Notes: generated by a model from the letters alone, not told the origin. A stretch of 64,000 nt of DNA from Actinomycetota bacterium (GCA_003168255.1 PMSU01000104.1:55385-119384), one strand, 5' to 3'; positions 26,129-34,941 are shown, counted from the first letter of the stretch. Numbers and translations are program-made.

Positions 26129-27741
26129 GGAGCCGTGACCTCCAGGTGACGCTGGCGAAGCACGAACTTGCGAACCTTGCCCGTCGGGGTGAGCGGGATG
26201 TTGTCGTCGTCGACCGCCAGCACCTGCCGCAGGGTCGCCGCGACGGCCTCGTCGAGCGCGGCGCGCACCTGCTCCGTGCGGTCCTGCGCCGGGTCGGCTG
26301 CCGCCTCGAGTTGCAGCAGCACGTCGGTCACCACGCGCTCGCCGTCGCGCACCGCCACCACCGTGCAGTCCAGTACGTCAGGGCAGGCGGCGAGTATGCG
26401 CTCCTCCGAGGCCGCGGTGTAGAGGTGCGCGCCCCCGCCCAGGTCTACCGAGTCGGCCTTCCTGTCCAGGTGATAGAAGTAGCCCTCCGCATCGCGGTAG
26501 ACGAGATCGCCGGTGAGGAAGTAGCCGCGGATCCGGGTCCGGTAGGTCCGGGCCGAGTCGTTCCAGTAGCCCAGCGACAGCGTCGGCGACTTGGTGCCGA
26601 GCTCGCCCACCTCGCCCGGCGGAAGCTCCGCGCCGTCCGGGCCGAGAACCACCGTCTCGGCGAAGCCGTGCGGGCGCCCGATGCACCGGCCGTACCGGTT
26701 CGAGTCCGCTGAATGCTGGATGAAGAAATGCGAGTGGCCCATCTCGCTGGACCCGATGCCGTCGACGAAGACCGACCCCGGGGTGCGTACCCGTCCTTGC
26801 GAGGTCACCGATTCCCGGCTGCCGCACGCGATCAGCCGGCGGATGTGCGCCTCGTGGGCGCAGTCTCCGGTGTTCCACCACAGCGCCACCGAGCTCAGGT
26901 CATGCCTGGCCAGGTCGGCCTTGACCAGGTCGGGCCACGTGGCCGAGAACCCGATCACGCTATGCGGCCGCCAGCGCTCGATCGCCTGTAGGACGCCAGG
27001 CCCGGTCTGGCGGGACAGCATGAGCACCTGGCCGCCGTTGCTCAGCCCCAGGTTGACCACGATGAGGCCGGCCGCATGCGGCGCGGGCATGGCGCTCAGC
27101 ATCCGGTCTACGCCTTGTGGCCTGGGCAGGGTCAGCCGGTACCTGATCGCGGCGAACAGGCTGGCGTGCGAGTGCACCACCGCCTTGGGCAGTCCCGTCG
27201 TGCCCGACGAGTGCGTGATCGCGACCGGATCGGTCGCGAAGTAGCGATACGGCTCAGGGGCGGCCGCGGGATCGCCGCCGCCCAGGCCGGTGACGTCGGC
27301 GAGGAACGGGATGCCGGGATCGTGCGGTTCCAGCTCGCGGGCCCGGGCGGTGTCGGTGATCAGGCCGACCGCGTCGAGGCGCCGGATGTACTCGGCCATC
27401 AGCTCGATGTTCAGGAACGGGTTGATCAGGGCCGGGATCGCGCCGAGGTACGTGAGCGCCAGGAAGGTAAGCGCGGTGTCCGCGGCGGTGGGCGCGCAGA
27501 CCGCGACCGGGTCGCGCATCCCTATCCCCAGCCCATGCAGCGCGGCCGCGCGCGCCCTGACCCGCTGGTCGATCTGCCTGATCGTGAGCGGTTCCCAGGC
27601 GGGAAACCCGTCGACGTCGGTGTCGAAGGTCAGCCGCGGCTCGTCGAGCCCGATACCGCGTGCCACCAGGGTGGCAAGCACGTTGCCCGCGCCCACATCT
27701 GGGTCCGTTGCCAGCTGAGCCCTGATGCCCTTGACGCTCAC
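26125..27741 (-). CDS. AMP-dependent acyl-CoA/acyl-ACP ligase (ANL superfamily)
   Basis: 538 residues from GTG 27741 with GAAGGGA upstream. ANL motifs: the P-loop THSSGTTGLPKAVVHSH (about 190-206), VDGIGSSEMGHS, the YFLTGDLVYRDAEGYFYHLDRKAD hinge and the C-terminal catalytic Lys in LTPTGKVRKFVLRQRH. It activates a carboxylic acid as acyl-AMP and transfers it to CoA or an ACP phosphopantetheine. Coupled to the KS by ATGA and preceded by ACP genes, it probably loads the starter acid onto one of the ACPs. An aromatic starter is plausible given the HPPD-type gene but is not visible in the sequence. Confidence 0.92.
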   Translation of the reverse strand: MSVKGIRAQLATDPDVGAGNVLATLVARGIGLDEPRLTFDTDVDGFPAWEPLTIRQIDQRVRARAAALHGLGIGMRDPVAVCAPTAADTALTFLALTYLGAIPALINPFLNIELMAEYIRRLDAVGLITDTARARELEPHDPGIPFLADVTGLGGGDPAAAPEPYRYFATDPVAITHSSGTTGLPKAVVHSHASLFAAIRYRLTLPRPQGVDRMLSAMPAPHAAGLIVVNLGLSNGGQVLMLSRQTGPGVLQAIERWRPHSVIGFSATWPDLVKADLARHDLSSVALWWNTGDCAHEAHIRRLIACGSRESVTSQGRVRTPGSVFVDGIGSSEMGHSHFFIQHSADSNRYGRCIGRPHGFAETVVLGPDGAELPPGEVGELGTKSPTLSLGYWNDSARTYRTRIRGYFLTGDLVYRDAEGYFYHLDRKADSVDLGGGAHLYTAASEERILAACPDVLDCTVVAVRDGERVVTDVLLQLEAAADPAQDRTEQVRAALDEAVAATLRQVLAVDDDNIPLTPTGKVRKFVLRQRHLEVTAP

Positions 27742-27784
27742 GTCTCATCCCTTCGGGTTGGGTAGTGCTCCTGGCCGGCCTGGC

Positions 27785-28456
27785 TTATCTGGCCGGAAAG
27801 CTCAGCGAGTCGGTCGCCTGCGGCCAGGATCTGGGGCCGACGAGCAGCGCGACGCCGTGATCGCGTTCGTCGCCGGCGCGCGCCTGGTCGGCGAGGATGA
27901 TCAGCACGGCGTCCGCGTCGCCGTCGGTGATCAGCAGGCTGGCGCAGTCCTGCGCGTCGGCCATGGCATCGCCGACCGGGATCGTGGCGACGACGGGCCC
28001 GCCCAGCCCCCAGCGTGCAGTGAGGTAACCCACGACCGCGTTCGGGTTGGACTGGAAAAACAGCAGCGGCGGGACGCGGCGTCCCTCGTCCACGGCCAGC
28101 GCGATCGCAGCCGCCGTGCCGATGTCGCCGGTCGCGCTGGCCAGCACCAGCGCCGTGCGCTCGCCCAGGGCCGGATCGGCCGGGGCGGTGCCAAAGTACC
28201 GGCGCAGGCATTGCTGCGCTACCTCGGCGACGAGCGGGCTGAACGACGACGTCACGAAGCCGGGGATCGCAGGCAGCACGTCATCGGGGGAGGCCGGCCA
28301 CTCCGCCCGCGCAAGCATAACCAGCCCTGTCGGGACCGCGTCTCCTGTTGGGACCGCGTCTTCCGCCGGGACCGCGTCTCCTGTCGCGACCCCATCCTCG
28401 GGGCGCGGCTCCGCGGGGCTGGCGGCGGTCGCGACGGTGGCGGGCAGCGCGGTCAT
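27785..28456 (-). CDS. Short KS-beta-like protein (ketoacyl-synthase N-terminal-like, PF13723 type)
   Basis: 223 residues from ATG 28456, whose ATGA overlaps the upstream KS stop. After a low-complexity N-terminus, residues about 45-215 look like half a ketosynthase: VMLARAEWPAS, ERTALVLASATGDIG, FFQSNPNAVVGYLTARWGL, CASLLITDGDADAVLIILAD. There is no nucleophilic Cys and no HGTGT or KxxxGH site. Similar half-size proteins occur in aryl-polyene and ladderane-type clusters as chain-length-factor-like partners. It follows the KS with the His-to-Asn change, its likely partner. A 43-base gap separates it from the AMP ligase. Confidence 0.72.
   Translation of the reverse strand: MTALPATVATAASPAEPRPEDGVATGDAVPAEDAVPTGDAVPTGLVMLARAEWPASPDDVLPAIPGFVTSSFSPLVAEVAQQCLRRYFGTAPADPALGERTALVLASATGDIGTAAAIALAVDEGRRVPPLLFFQSNPNAVVGYLTARWGLGGPVVATIPVGDAMADAQDCASLLITDGDADAVLIILADQARAGDERDHGVALLVGPRSWPQATDSLSFPAR
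28332..28385. repeat. Three 18-bp tandem repeats inside the KS-beta-like gene
   Basis: Units beginning GGGACCGCGTCT lie at 28332-28349, 28350-28367 and 28368-28385. They encode a DAVPxG/DAVPxE-type linker near the N-terminus of the KS-beta-like protein, in frame, so unit loss or gain would only change linker length. Confidence 0.85.
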
Positions 28457-29592
28457 GCGGCATCCACCAGCAGCGCGGTGTTGGCGCCGCCGAATGCGGC
28501 GTTGAGGCTGAGCGCGTACCTGCCGCGCCGTTCCCGCTCGGGGCCGAGCACGAGGTCCAGCTCGCACTCCTCGTCGGGCGCCAGGAATCCCGCGTTGACC
28601 GGCAGCCGGCCCGATTGCAGGGCCAGCACGGTGACCACGAGCTCCAGCAGCCCGGATGCCTCCAGGGCGTGACCGTGTACCGACTTCGTCGAGCTCACCG
28701 GGGTCTGCGTGGCGTAGGGACCGAGGGCGGCGTGCAGCGCCGCTGCCTCCGACGAGTCGCCGAACGGCGTGCCGGTGCCGTTGGCGTTCACGTAGCCGAT
28801 CTGCGAGCGGTCCGCTCGCCCGCGACTCAGCGCCGCGCCGATCGCGCGGGCCAGCCCGCTGCCGTCCGGTCGGGGCTGGCAGACGTGGTAGGCGTCACCG
28901 CTGCGTCCCCAGCCCGCCAGCGTGGCCACCGCGGGAACACCCCGGTTCGCGGCGCCTGCTGCCGATTCCAGCACCACCGCAGCCACCCCGTCGCCAAGCA
29001 GCATGCCTCGCCTGCCCGCGCTGAACGGGCGGACCTGGCCGTCGCCGGCCAGGGCGCGGCCGGCGTCGAACAGCCCGAAGCTGTCCGCGTCGACCAGGTA
29101 GCCCGCCGCGACGACCACCCGGCTCGCCTGCCCCGTAGTGATCATCGTCGCCGCGTCAATCACGGCGGTACTGGCGGCAACGCAGGCGGCCACGTAGATC
29201 CGCGGCAGCCGGCGCAGCCCGCAGCGCCCGCCGATGGCGGCCGCCGTGTCGCCGGTGACCTGGCGGGCGCCCGGGTCCCTGGCCGCCGCCGGGTCGCAGT
29301 GCAAGGCGAGCAGCAGCGGGCAGCCGCCGCGGTGATCATTGCCTAATGCCGCGGCGGCCCAGGCTGCCTCGATCACCTCGGCGAGTTCGTCGGACAGTAC
29401 GGGCGTGCCAGGCAACTCGGCCGCGACGTGCGTCCGGCACCGTTCGGAATCGAATCTGTCGACGCTGCGGAACGCGGGGGTGCCGGACAGCACGCCGTCT
29501 GCGACCGGGCCCAGGCCTCGGCCGAATGCGCTGGTCGCGCTCATACCGGTGATGACTACCTGATGCGGCCCGGTGGCCGCCAGGCTAGCCAT
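28453..29592 (-). CDS. Ketosynthase with first catalytic His replaced by Asn
   Basis: 379 residues, slightly short for FabF types. The nucleophile is kept: Cys137 in YVAACVAASTAVID. The conserved NAHGTGT motif reads NANGTGTPFGD, with Asn271 in place of the first catalytic His, while KSVHGHALEASG keeps Lys and the second His. LNAAFGGANTALLV ends the protein. A Cys-Asn-His set could weaken malonyl decarboxylation, so it might be an acyl transferase-like or slow KS, or rely on the next gene's KS-beta-like protein. The start overlaps the ACP stop by eight bases; its own stop overlaps the KS-beta-like start. Confidence 0.88.
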   Translation of the reverse strand: MASLAATGPHQVVITGMSATSAFGRGLGPVADGVLSGTPAFRSVDRFDSERCRTHVAAELPGTPVLSDELAEVIEAAWAAAALGNDHRGGCPLLLALHCDPAAARDPGARQVTGDTAAAIGGRCGLRRLPRIYVAACVAASTAVIDAATMITTGQASRVVVAAGYLVDADSFGLFDAGRALAGDGQVRPFSAGRRGMLLGDGVAAVVLESAAGAANRGVPAVATLAGWGRSGDAYHVCQPRPDGSGLARAIGAALSRGRADRSQIGYVNANGTGTPFGDSSEAAALHAALGPYATQTPVSSTKSVHGHALEASGLLELVVTVLALQSGRLPVNAGFLAPDEECELDLVLGPERERRGRYALSLNAAFGGANTALLVDAA

Positions 29593-29830
29593 GCCCGGCC
29601 CCGGCCAGCGCGTCGCGGAGCGCCGCCACGGCGCCGGACACCGTCGTCATCCTGGACAGGTCGTCCTCGCTGAGGTCCAGGGTGACGTCGTACTTCTGCT
29701 CCACGCCGGTTATCAGCCAGGTGAGTTCAAGCGAGCCGATCCGTTCCGGAACGGCTTCGGGCGCCCGGTCGCCGAGCACGGCCAGCATCGCGATGATGTC
29801 GCCGCGGTCGGGCGCTCCCGGGTGGCTCAT
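29585..29830 (-). CDS. Acyl carrier protein with GSL phosphopantetheine motif
   Basis: 81 residues, ACP-sized. Helix II starts RIGSLELTWLI with Ser33 in the position normally read as D-S-L, so the conserved Asp before the phosphopantetheinylated Ser is Gly. The rest fits: EQKYDVTLDLSEDDLSRMTTVSGAVAAL is helix II-III of a type II ACP. It may be modified by a partner PPTase with relaxed preference. It is coupled by four bases to the preceding ACP and by eight to the following KS, so it probably holds the starter or intermediate for that KS. Confidence 0.8.
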   Translation of the reverse strand: MSHPGAPDRGDIIAMLAVLGDRAPEAVPERIGSLELTWLITGVEQKYDVTLDLSEDDLSRMTTVSGAVAALRDALAGAGHG

Positions 29831-30096
29831 TCGGCCTTGCCTCCGGCGGTCACGGCAATCCGCTTAGCCACCTCGGCCGAGAATTCCTCGAGCGTCATGA
29901 GTGCCAGCTGCTCGGTGTCGTCGTCGGCGAACTTCACCCCGAACTTGTCCTCGACCTGCACCGCAAGCTCGGCGACGGCCAGGGACTCCAGATCGAGCCC
30001 GGCAGGCCCCAGGTCCGTATCGCCGGTCACGTCGCTGACGTCATAGTTCATCGACCCCAGTGCCTCGATGACGAACTGGCGAACCTCGTCCTCCAT
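29827..30096 (-). CDS. Acyl carrier protein
   Basis: 89 residues from ATG 30096 with AAGGGAG upstream; a longer open frame upstream is the antisense of the PPTase gene. A type II ACP: MEDEVRQFVIEAL, then GLDLESLAVAELAVQVEDKFG with Ser38 as the predicted phosphopantetheine site, then a third helix TLEEFSAEVAKRI. It is the first gene of the minus-strand operon (ACP, ACP, KS, KS-beta-like, ligase, KS, dioxygenase and more). Only 17 bases separate its start codon from that of the divergent PPTase, so the promoters of both must lie within the opposite coding region. Confidence 0.92.
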   Translation of the reverse strand: MEDEVRQFVIEALGSMNYDVSDVTGDTDLGPAGLDLESLAVAELAVQVEDKFGVKFADDDTEQLALMTLEEFSAEVAKRIAVTAGGKAE

Positions 30097-30113
30097 CTGG
30101 TGGACTCCCTTCT

Positions 30114-30788
30114 GTGCCGTTGGAATCAGGAAATGCGCCGACCGGGGTCGACGTATGGCTGGGCAATACGCAGGCCGGCGCCAGCGGCTGCGGCGACCAT
30201 CTCGCCGCGCGCGGCTGCGGCGACCAGCTCGCCGTGCGCGCGGCCGCGGCCATGCTCGGCGTGCCGGGTTCCCGGCTGGGCGTGATTCACGAGCCGGCGG
30301 GCCGGCCACGGCTGACCGGGGATGCCGAGGGCATTCACCTCAGCGTCAGTCACAGCCGCGGGGTTGTCGCGGTGGCGGTCACCGCGCTGGGCCCGGTCGG
30401 CGTGGACCTTGAGCTGGTGCGTTCGGTGACCGCGCTCGCCGTGGCTCGCCGCTGGTTCGGTGACAGCGAGGTCGCCTGGCTGGCCGGGCAGCCCGCGGGC
30501 CAGCAGGGCGAAGCGTTCCTCGGTCTGTGGACGCAGAAGGAGGCGATCGCCAAGGCGCTGGGGACCGGCCTGCGCGGCGGAGCTGGACTGCGCCAGCGCG
30601 TTGCGCTCAGCCTGCCGCCGTCCGGCCCGGACCGGATGGTGCTGGCGGTGGTGCCAGGCGCCCCCGGCCTGATGGCATCGGTGGCCAGGGTCAGCGGCGA
30701 CGCGATCCTCGCGGTCGCCTGCCTGAGCCGGGCGGCGGCCGGGGCACCGGTCACTGTGCGGCAGGCCGGCCAGCGGCCGGGCAGCTGA
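30114..30788 (+). CDS. 4'-phosphopantetheinyl transferase (Sfp type)
   Basis: 224 residues from GTG 30114; no good ribosome site is seen because the ACP gene begins 17 bases away on the other strand. Sfp signatures: SVSHSRGVVAVAV, the Mg-binding GPVGVDLELVR and the helix FLGLWTQKEAIAKALGTGL. It transfers phosphopantetheine from CoA to the Ser of apo-ACPs and so would activate the two ACPs encoded next to it. A nine-residue duplication (GCGDHLAAR, GCGDQLAVR) near the N-terminus is recent at DNA level. It converges with the next AMP ligase with 11 bases between. Confidence 0.93.
   Translation: MPLESGNAPTGVDVWLGNTQAGASGCGDHLAARGCGDQLAVRAAAAMLGVPGSRLGVIHEPAGRPRLTGDAEGIHLSVSHSRGVVAVAVTALGPVGVDLELVRSVTALAVARRWFGDSEVAWLAGQPAGQQGEAFLGLWTQKEAIAKALGTGLRGGAGLRQRVALSLPPSGPDRMVLAVVPGAPGLMASVARVSGDAILAVACLSRAAAGAPVTVRQAGQRPGS
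30184..30237. repeat. 27-bp tandem duplication inside the PPTase gene
   Basis: Two 27-base units, 30184-30210 and 30211-30237, differ at two positions and encode GCGDHLAAR and GCGDQLAVR, in frame. Confidence 0.85.
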
Positions 30789-30799
30789 CAGCGCCTGGG

Positions 30800-32230
30800 T
30801 CACGATGACACCGCGGGGGCGGCAGCGGTCGCGGCGCGCAGCACCGCATGATCGCGGACGATCTTGCCGGTGGCCGTCCGCGGCAGCTCGGCCAGGACAT
30901 GCAGCTGCCGTGGCCGCTTGTAGGCGGCTAGCTGCTCTGACAGCGCGGCCTCGGCGTCTGTCAGCGACGAGCCGTCGGTCAGCACCAGGTATGCCCCGAT
31001 TGCCCCGTCGTAGGTCACCACCGCAGTGGCCACCTGCGGCAGCGCGCATATAGCCTGCTCGACCTCGGTGAGGTCCACCTTGAGCCCGCCGATGGATACC
31101 TGGGAGTCGAGCCGCCCGAGAATGGTCACCAGGCCGGTATCGGGGTCGATGGCAGCCGCATCCCTGGTGTGCAGCCAGCCGTCGGTCCAGCGGGTGGGAT
31201 CGACCAGCCCGATATAGGGCGATGCGGCCATCTTCACCAGCAGCTCGCCGTCGTCCACGCGCAGGGTCATGCCAGGCGCGGGCGTGACGGCCGGCCGGAG
31301 GCTGCCGGACAGGTCGGTGGCGATCACGCCGAGCTCGGTCATCCCGTACATGCTGCCGAGCGGTACCTGGTAGCGGGCGGTGAAGGTTTCCGGCACGCCA
31401 GGCCGGGTGAGCTCACCCGCGACCACCATGCGCACCAGCTGGGGGAGCGGTTGCGTGACCGTTGCCGCGCCGAGCAGTTCGGCGTGAAAAGGCACCCCGA
31501 GCACCATGGTGGGCCGGTCCCCGGCGGCCACCGCGGCCTTGATGCCGTCGGCGGTGAGCCGGTCGGGATAGACCAGCTCCAGGCCCGCGTGCAGGCTGTG
31601 CAGCAGGCCGCCGACCAGGCCGAGCACGTGCACGATCGACGCGAGCAGCACGATGCGGCCGCCCTGCTGCGGGTAGTCGGCGAGCTGGCGGTAGCGGCCG
31701 AGCTCCGCCGTCAGGTCCGCCGCGGTGCGCGCGATCACCTTGGACGGCCCGGTCGATCCCGAGCTGAGCTGGATGAGGGCATGCTCGGTGGCGGCGGGCC
31801 GCCCCCCGCCGCGTGTCAGGGCTACGGCCTCGACCTGCGCATATCCGGCCATGACCGGCCCGGAAACCTTCTCGGCGGCAACCACGACCTGGGGCGCCAG
31901 CACCTGGAGCGCCCGCTCGACCTCGCCCGGCGCCAGCCGGTGATCGAGCAGGCTCACCTGCGCGCCAAGCCGCCATCCGGCCAGCAGGCTGGCCACGTAG
32001 GCCAGCGAAGGCGGCAGCCGCAGCGACACGGTGCCGCCGGCCGTCAGGCCGGCCGCAGCCAGTTCGCGTTGCTGCTGATCAACCAGCCGGCGCAGGTCTT
32101 GCCGGTCAATGGGCCCGCCCATCCACAGGCAGGCCTGGTAATCGTCTCCGGTCAGGAGAAATTGGTCGATCCAATCGCCACTCGCTGTGAGCGTCGACTC
32201 GGCCGATGGGCGGGAGGGGCGATCAGTCAT
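30800..32230 (-). CDS. AMP-dependent acyl ligase (second ANL enzyme)
   Basis: 476 residues, somewhat short for the family. Motifs: the P-loop IQLSSGSTGPSKVIART (about 155-171), LGSMYGMTELGVIATDL, GWLHTRDAAAIDPDTGLVTILGRLDSQVSIGGLKVD and the C-terminal LPRTATGKIVRDHAVLR with the catalytic Lys. The compact N-terminal domain resembles short ligases that load ACPs rather than long-chain acyl-CoA synthetases. It is convergent with the PPTase and divergent from the P450, so it has its own promoter in the region above 32231. With the other ligase it suggests two separately activated acids. Confidence 0.9.
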   Translation of the reverse strand: MTDRPSRPSAESTLTASGDWIDQFLLTGDDYQACLWMGGPIDRQDLRRLVDQQQRELAAAGLTAGGTVSLRLPPSLAYVASLLAGWRLGAQVSLLDHRLAPGEVERALQVLAPQVVVAAEKVSGPVMAGYAQVEAVALTRGGGRPAATEHALIQLSSGSTGPSKVIARTAADLTAELGRYRQLADYPQQGGRIVLLASIVHVLGLVGGLLHSLHAGLELVYPDRLTADGIKAAVAAGDRPTMVLGVPFHAELLGAATVTQPLPQLVRMVVAGELTRPGVPETFTARYQVPLGSMYGMTELGVIATDLSGSLRPAVTPAPGMTLRVDDGELLVKMAASPYIGLVDPTRWTDGWLHTRDAAAIDPDTGLVTILGRLDSQVSIGGLKVDLTEVEQAICALPQVATAVVTYDGAIGAYLVLTDGSSLTDAEAALSEQLAAYKRPRQLHVLAELPRTATGKIVRDHAVLRAATAAAPAVSS

Positions 32231-32503
32231 GGAACATCACAGGCCAAGACCGACTTTTCAGGAATAAGCGGGCGTTTGCCGAGAGAGTCGCATATCCCCA
32301 GCTATATGGTCAAGCTGTCAGAGAATCTTCTCGCGCCGTTACCAGAACCATGATCGCAACGGTCGATCGGGTCTCCCGGCGGTGTTCATCTCGCCGTAAC
32401 CGGCAGATGACTGAAGCCGCGGAATACCGTTTCGCCCCGTCGTGCCCCATGATGTTCAGGGGCGCAGGCCTGCTGGTCCCCGGCGCTCCGGGAGGTGGTT
32501 GCA

Positions 32504-33712
32504 ATGGCCGTCCGGGAACCCGAGGGCTTCCCGTTCCGCTTGCTGCCCGAGGACTTCGGGACACCATCGCGTCTGTATGCGGAGCGGCAGGATTGCCCGG
32601 TCAGGCAGATCAGGCTGCCGAGCGGTGACCTGGCACACCTGGTAATGGATTACGACGAGGTGGAAATGGTCCTCAGGGACCGGCGATTTAGCCGCAATTT
32701 CCGCTACGACGGCGCCCCCAGGCTGGTTGCCGGGGACGACATGTCGCTGAATCCAGACGCGATCGTCAACCTCGATCCGCCCGAGCACACCCGGCTGCGA
32801 CGAACCATTCAGTGGGCTTTCAGGCCGGGCAACGCGAAGTCCTGGCGGCCGGTCGTCGAGGGTGTGGCGGGCGGGCTGCTGGACGAGATCGTCTCCGCCG
32901 GGCCGCCTGCCGACCTCGTCGCCGACTACGCCAGGCTGCTGCCCATCAGGGTGATGTGCGATCTCATCGGCGTCCCGCCGGGCGACCAGGAGAAACTGAT
33001 CAGCTGGACCGGCGTGTTCTTCTCCACGTCTGCCGTCTCGGCGCGCGAGCGCGGTGAGGCCGGCATGGAGTTTCTGTCCTACATCGGGCACCTGGTGGCG
33101 ACGCGGCGCGACGATCCTGGGGACGGCCTGGTTGACGCGCTGATCAAGGCGTGTGATGTGGACGGCGCGCTCAGCGAGGCCGAGCTCCTCCAGATGGTCC
33201 CGGCCCTGCTGATCGGGGGGCAGGAGAATACCTCCGCCATACTCGCCCGCGGGATCTTCACCCTGCTGCGCAACCGGCAGGCTTATGACGCCCTGCACGC
33301 CGATCCTGGCCTGCTCGACGGCGCCGTGGAGGAGATACTCAGGTTCGAGGTGCCCAGCGAGGGCGCGTTCCTGCGGGTCACCACCGAGGATGTCGAGCTC
33401 ACCTCGGGCACGATTCCCCGCGGAACCGCCGTCCAGGTCTCCCTGCCGGCCGCGAACAGGAGTGACGAGCACTTCGCAGACCCGGAGCGATTCGATGTCC
33501 AGCGCGCCCAGAATCCGCATCTCACCTTTGGCGCGGGCGCGCATTTCTGCGTGGGTGCCCCGCTGGCCAGGCTGGAACTCAAGATCGCGCTCGGCGCGGT
33601 GACCTCGCGTCTTCCCGGGCTACGTCTCGCCGCCGGCACCAGCGTCGGCGATATGCGGTATGCCCAGGACACGCTCGTTCGGACACTGCTAAGTCTTCCC
33701 GTCTCCTGGTGA
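32504..33712 (+). CDS. Cytochrome P450 monooxygenase
   Basis: 402 residues from ATG 32504 with GGAGG at 32491-32495; GTG 32495 is an alternative start. A soluble bacterial class I P450: the I helix LLIGGQENTSAILA, the K-helix ExxR in EEILRFE, and the heme loop LTFGAGAHFCVGAPLARLEL. No ferredoxin gene adjoins, so electrons come from elsewhere. In the cluster it would hydroxylate or couple an aromatic or aliphatic position. Its 5' region (32231-32503) is shared with the divergent ligase. Confidence 0.94.
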   Translation: MAVREPEGFPFRLLPEDFGTPSRLYAERQDCPVRQIRLPSGDLAHLVMDYDEVEMVLRDRRFSRNFRYDGAPRLVAGDDMSLNPDAIVNLDPPEHTRLRRTIQWAFRPGNAKSWRPVVEGVAGGLLDEIVSAGPPADLVADYARLLPIRVMCDLIGVPPGDQEKLISWTGVFFSTSAVSARERGEAGMEFLSYIGHLVATRRDDPGDGLVDALIKACDVDGALSEAELLQMVPALLIGGQENTSAILARGIFTLLRNRQAYDALHADPGLLDGAVEEILRFEVPSEGAFLRVTTEDVELTSGTIPRGTAVQVSLPAANRSDEHFADPERFDVQRAQNPHLTFGAGAHFCVGAPLARLELKIALGAVTSRLPGLRLAAGTSVGDMRYAQDTLVRTLLSLPVSW

Positions 33713-33715
33713 GAC

Positions 33716-33810
33716 GGGGCAGCTAACCTACGGGCTGTACCACCGACCTGCCGCGCGCTTGGCGCGGCGGGGCAGCTATCCCGTCGGCTGTACCACCCTC
33801 CTGCGCGCCT
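33716..33810. repeat. Imperfect direct repeat at the P450/sulfotransferase junction
   Basis: A roughly 40-base segment starting GGGGCAGCTA (33716) recurs at 33769 and shares CGGCTGTACCACC-like sequence. The second copy encodes, on the minus strand, the last residues of the sulfotransferase (RRVVQPTG). The first copy looks like a remnant of a duplicated 3' end. Confidence 0.6.
33751..33767. terminator. Hairpin between convergent P450 and sulfotransferase genes
   Basis: CCGCGC (33751-33756) and GCGCGG (33762-33767) form a stem around GCTTG, between two converging stops. There is no T-run; it could end transcription from both sides. Confidence 0.4.
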
Positions 33811-34834
33811 GCTCGGCGATCGCGGCCGTGCCCGGCTCGCACGCCGCCCGCAGCGCGGCCAGCATCTCCTTATCGAGCCCTGCCGCGCTCCCAGGCCGGC
33901 CTGGGTCGATCATGCGGCGGCCCGTGGTCAGCCATTCGGGCGTGGCCGCCACCCCGATGAACCCGGCGAGCCGGGTCAGTTCCGCCGCCGGATCACGCAT
34001 CAGATCCTCATACGCGAGGGTGGTCCACGCATCGTCTGGCAGGTCGCTGAGAGCGGTCACGCCGACCCGCGTCATGTCCGACCACCAGTCGCCGAAGAAA
34101 GCGAGGGGGAACTCGTAGTCCGCGAGCCTGGTCATGTCGTACGGCGGCGACAGCAACCCGGCGAACCGCTGCGGGAGAGCTGCCTGGATGTCCTGCCACG
34201 CAGAATCGGCGGGCAGCCCGGCGGCGAGTGCGGCCTGCATGGTCACGGCGCCGAGCCGGTACATCGGGAACCTGCTCATCGACAGCGCGCAGTCGGGGCC
34301 GTCGCGGTACATGTGTACCAGGCGGGCCTCGGGGAACTGCCTGCGCAGCAGCTCGACCAGGATCACCGATCCGCCGGACCGCTCGACGACGACGCGGCGC
34401 CGCAGCAGCCTGGCCAGGTACCCGAAAAGCGCGCGGTACTGGTCCGCGGCGGTGCGGGTTGGCCAGCTGGGTACCTCGCCGGCCAGCTGGTCGAACAGGG
34501 CATCCGGATTATCGGACAGCAACGACAGCGTGCTGTGGCAGATCATCGGGATGCCGGTATCCGCGCCGAATCGGCCGCTGCCATAGGGGTAGAGCATCTC
34601 CGGTGTCCCCAGCCCGTCGCGGATCAGCGCGTCCGCCAGCGGATCGGGTGCCGACAGGATCCGCCAGAGTTCCTCGCCGTTCATGTCCCACGCCGGGTAC
34701 GGCGAGCGCCGCAGGATGCCCTGTAGGTCGGCGAAGAACTCGCTGACGCTGAGCACCTCCGGGTGCTCGTGCAAGATCCGCGACAGCAATGTCGATCCGG
34801 CCCGTCCGGAGCTGACCACGAAGGTGAGGTTCAA
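33776..34834 (-). CDS. Sulfotransferase (PAPS-dependent)
   Basis: 352 residues. The PAPS 5'-phosphosulfate loop is the N-terminal SSGRAGSTLLSRILHEHPEV. The 3'-phosphate-binding segment is HMYRDGPDCALSMSRFPMY (about 185-203). Family members move sulfate from PAPS to a hydroxyl or amine of a small molecule or sugar; this one resembles Stf0/bacterial secondary-metabolite types more than heparan enzymes, a judgement from overall look. It sits among tailoring genes (P450, SGNH hydrolase, O-methyltransferase), so O-sulfation of a phenol or alcohol on the product is plausible. No PAPS-synthesis genes are nearby. Confidence 0.87.
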   Translation of the reverse strand: MNLTFVVSSGRAGSTLLSRILHEHPEVLSVSEFFADLQGILRRSPYPAWDMNGEELWRILSAPDPLADALIRDGLGTPEMLYPYGSGRFGADTGIPMICHSTLSLLSDNPDALFDQLAGEVPSWPTRTAADQYRALFGYLARLLRRRVVVERSGGSVILVELLRRQFPEARLVHMYRDGPDCALSMSRFPMYRLGAVTMQAALAAGLPADSAWQDIQAALPQRFAGLLSPPYDMTRLADYEFPLAFFGDWWSDMTRVGVTALSDLPDDAWTTLAYEDLMRDPAAELTRLAGFIGVAATPEWLTTGRRMIDPGRPGSAAGLDKEMLAALRAACEPGTAAIAEQARRRVVQPTG

Positions 34835-34941
34835 GGGGTTCGTCCTTGCCGCCCGGGCACCAGAGCACGGCCGAATGAGGCTGGCATGCTGCCAGGTTTC
34901 GGCCGGTTGAATCGGATTTGCATCAGTCGTAGTGTGCCAGA

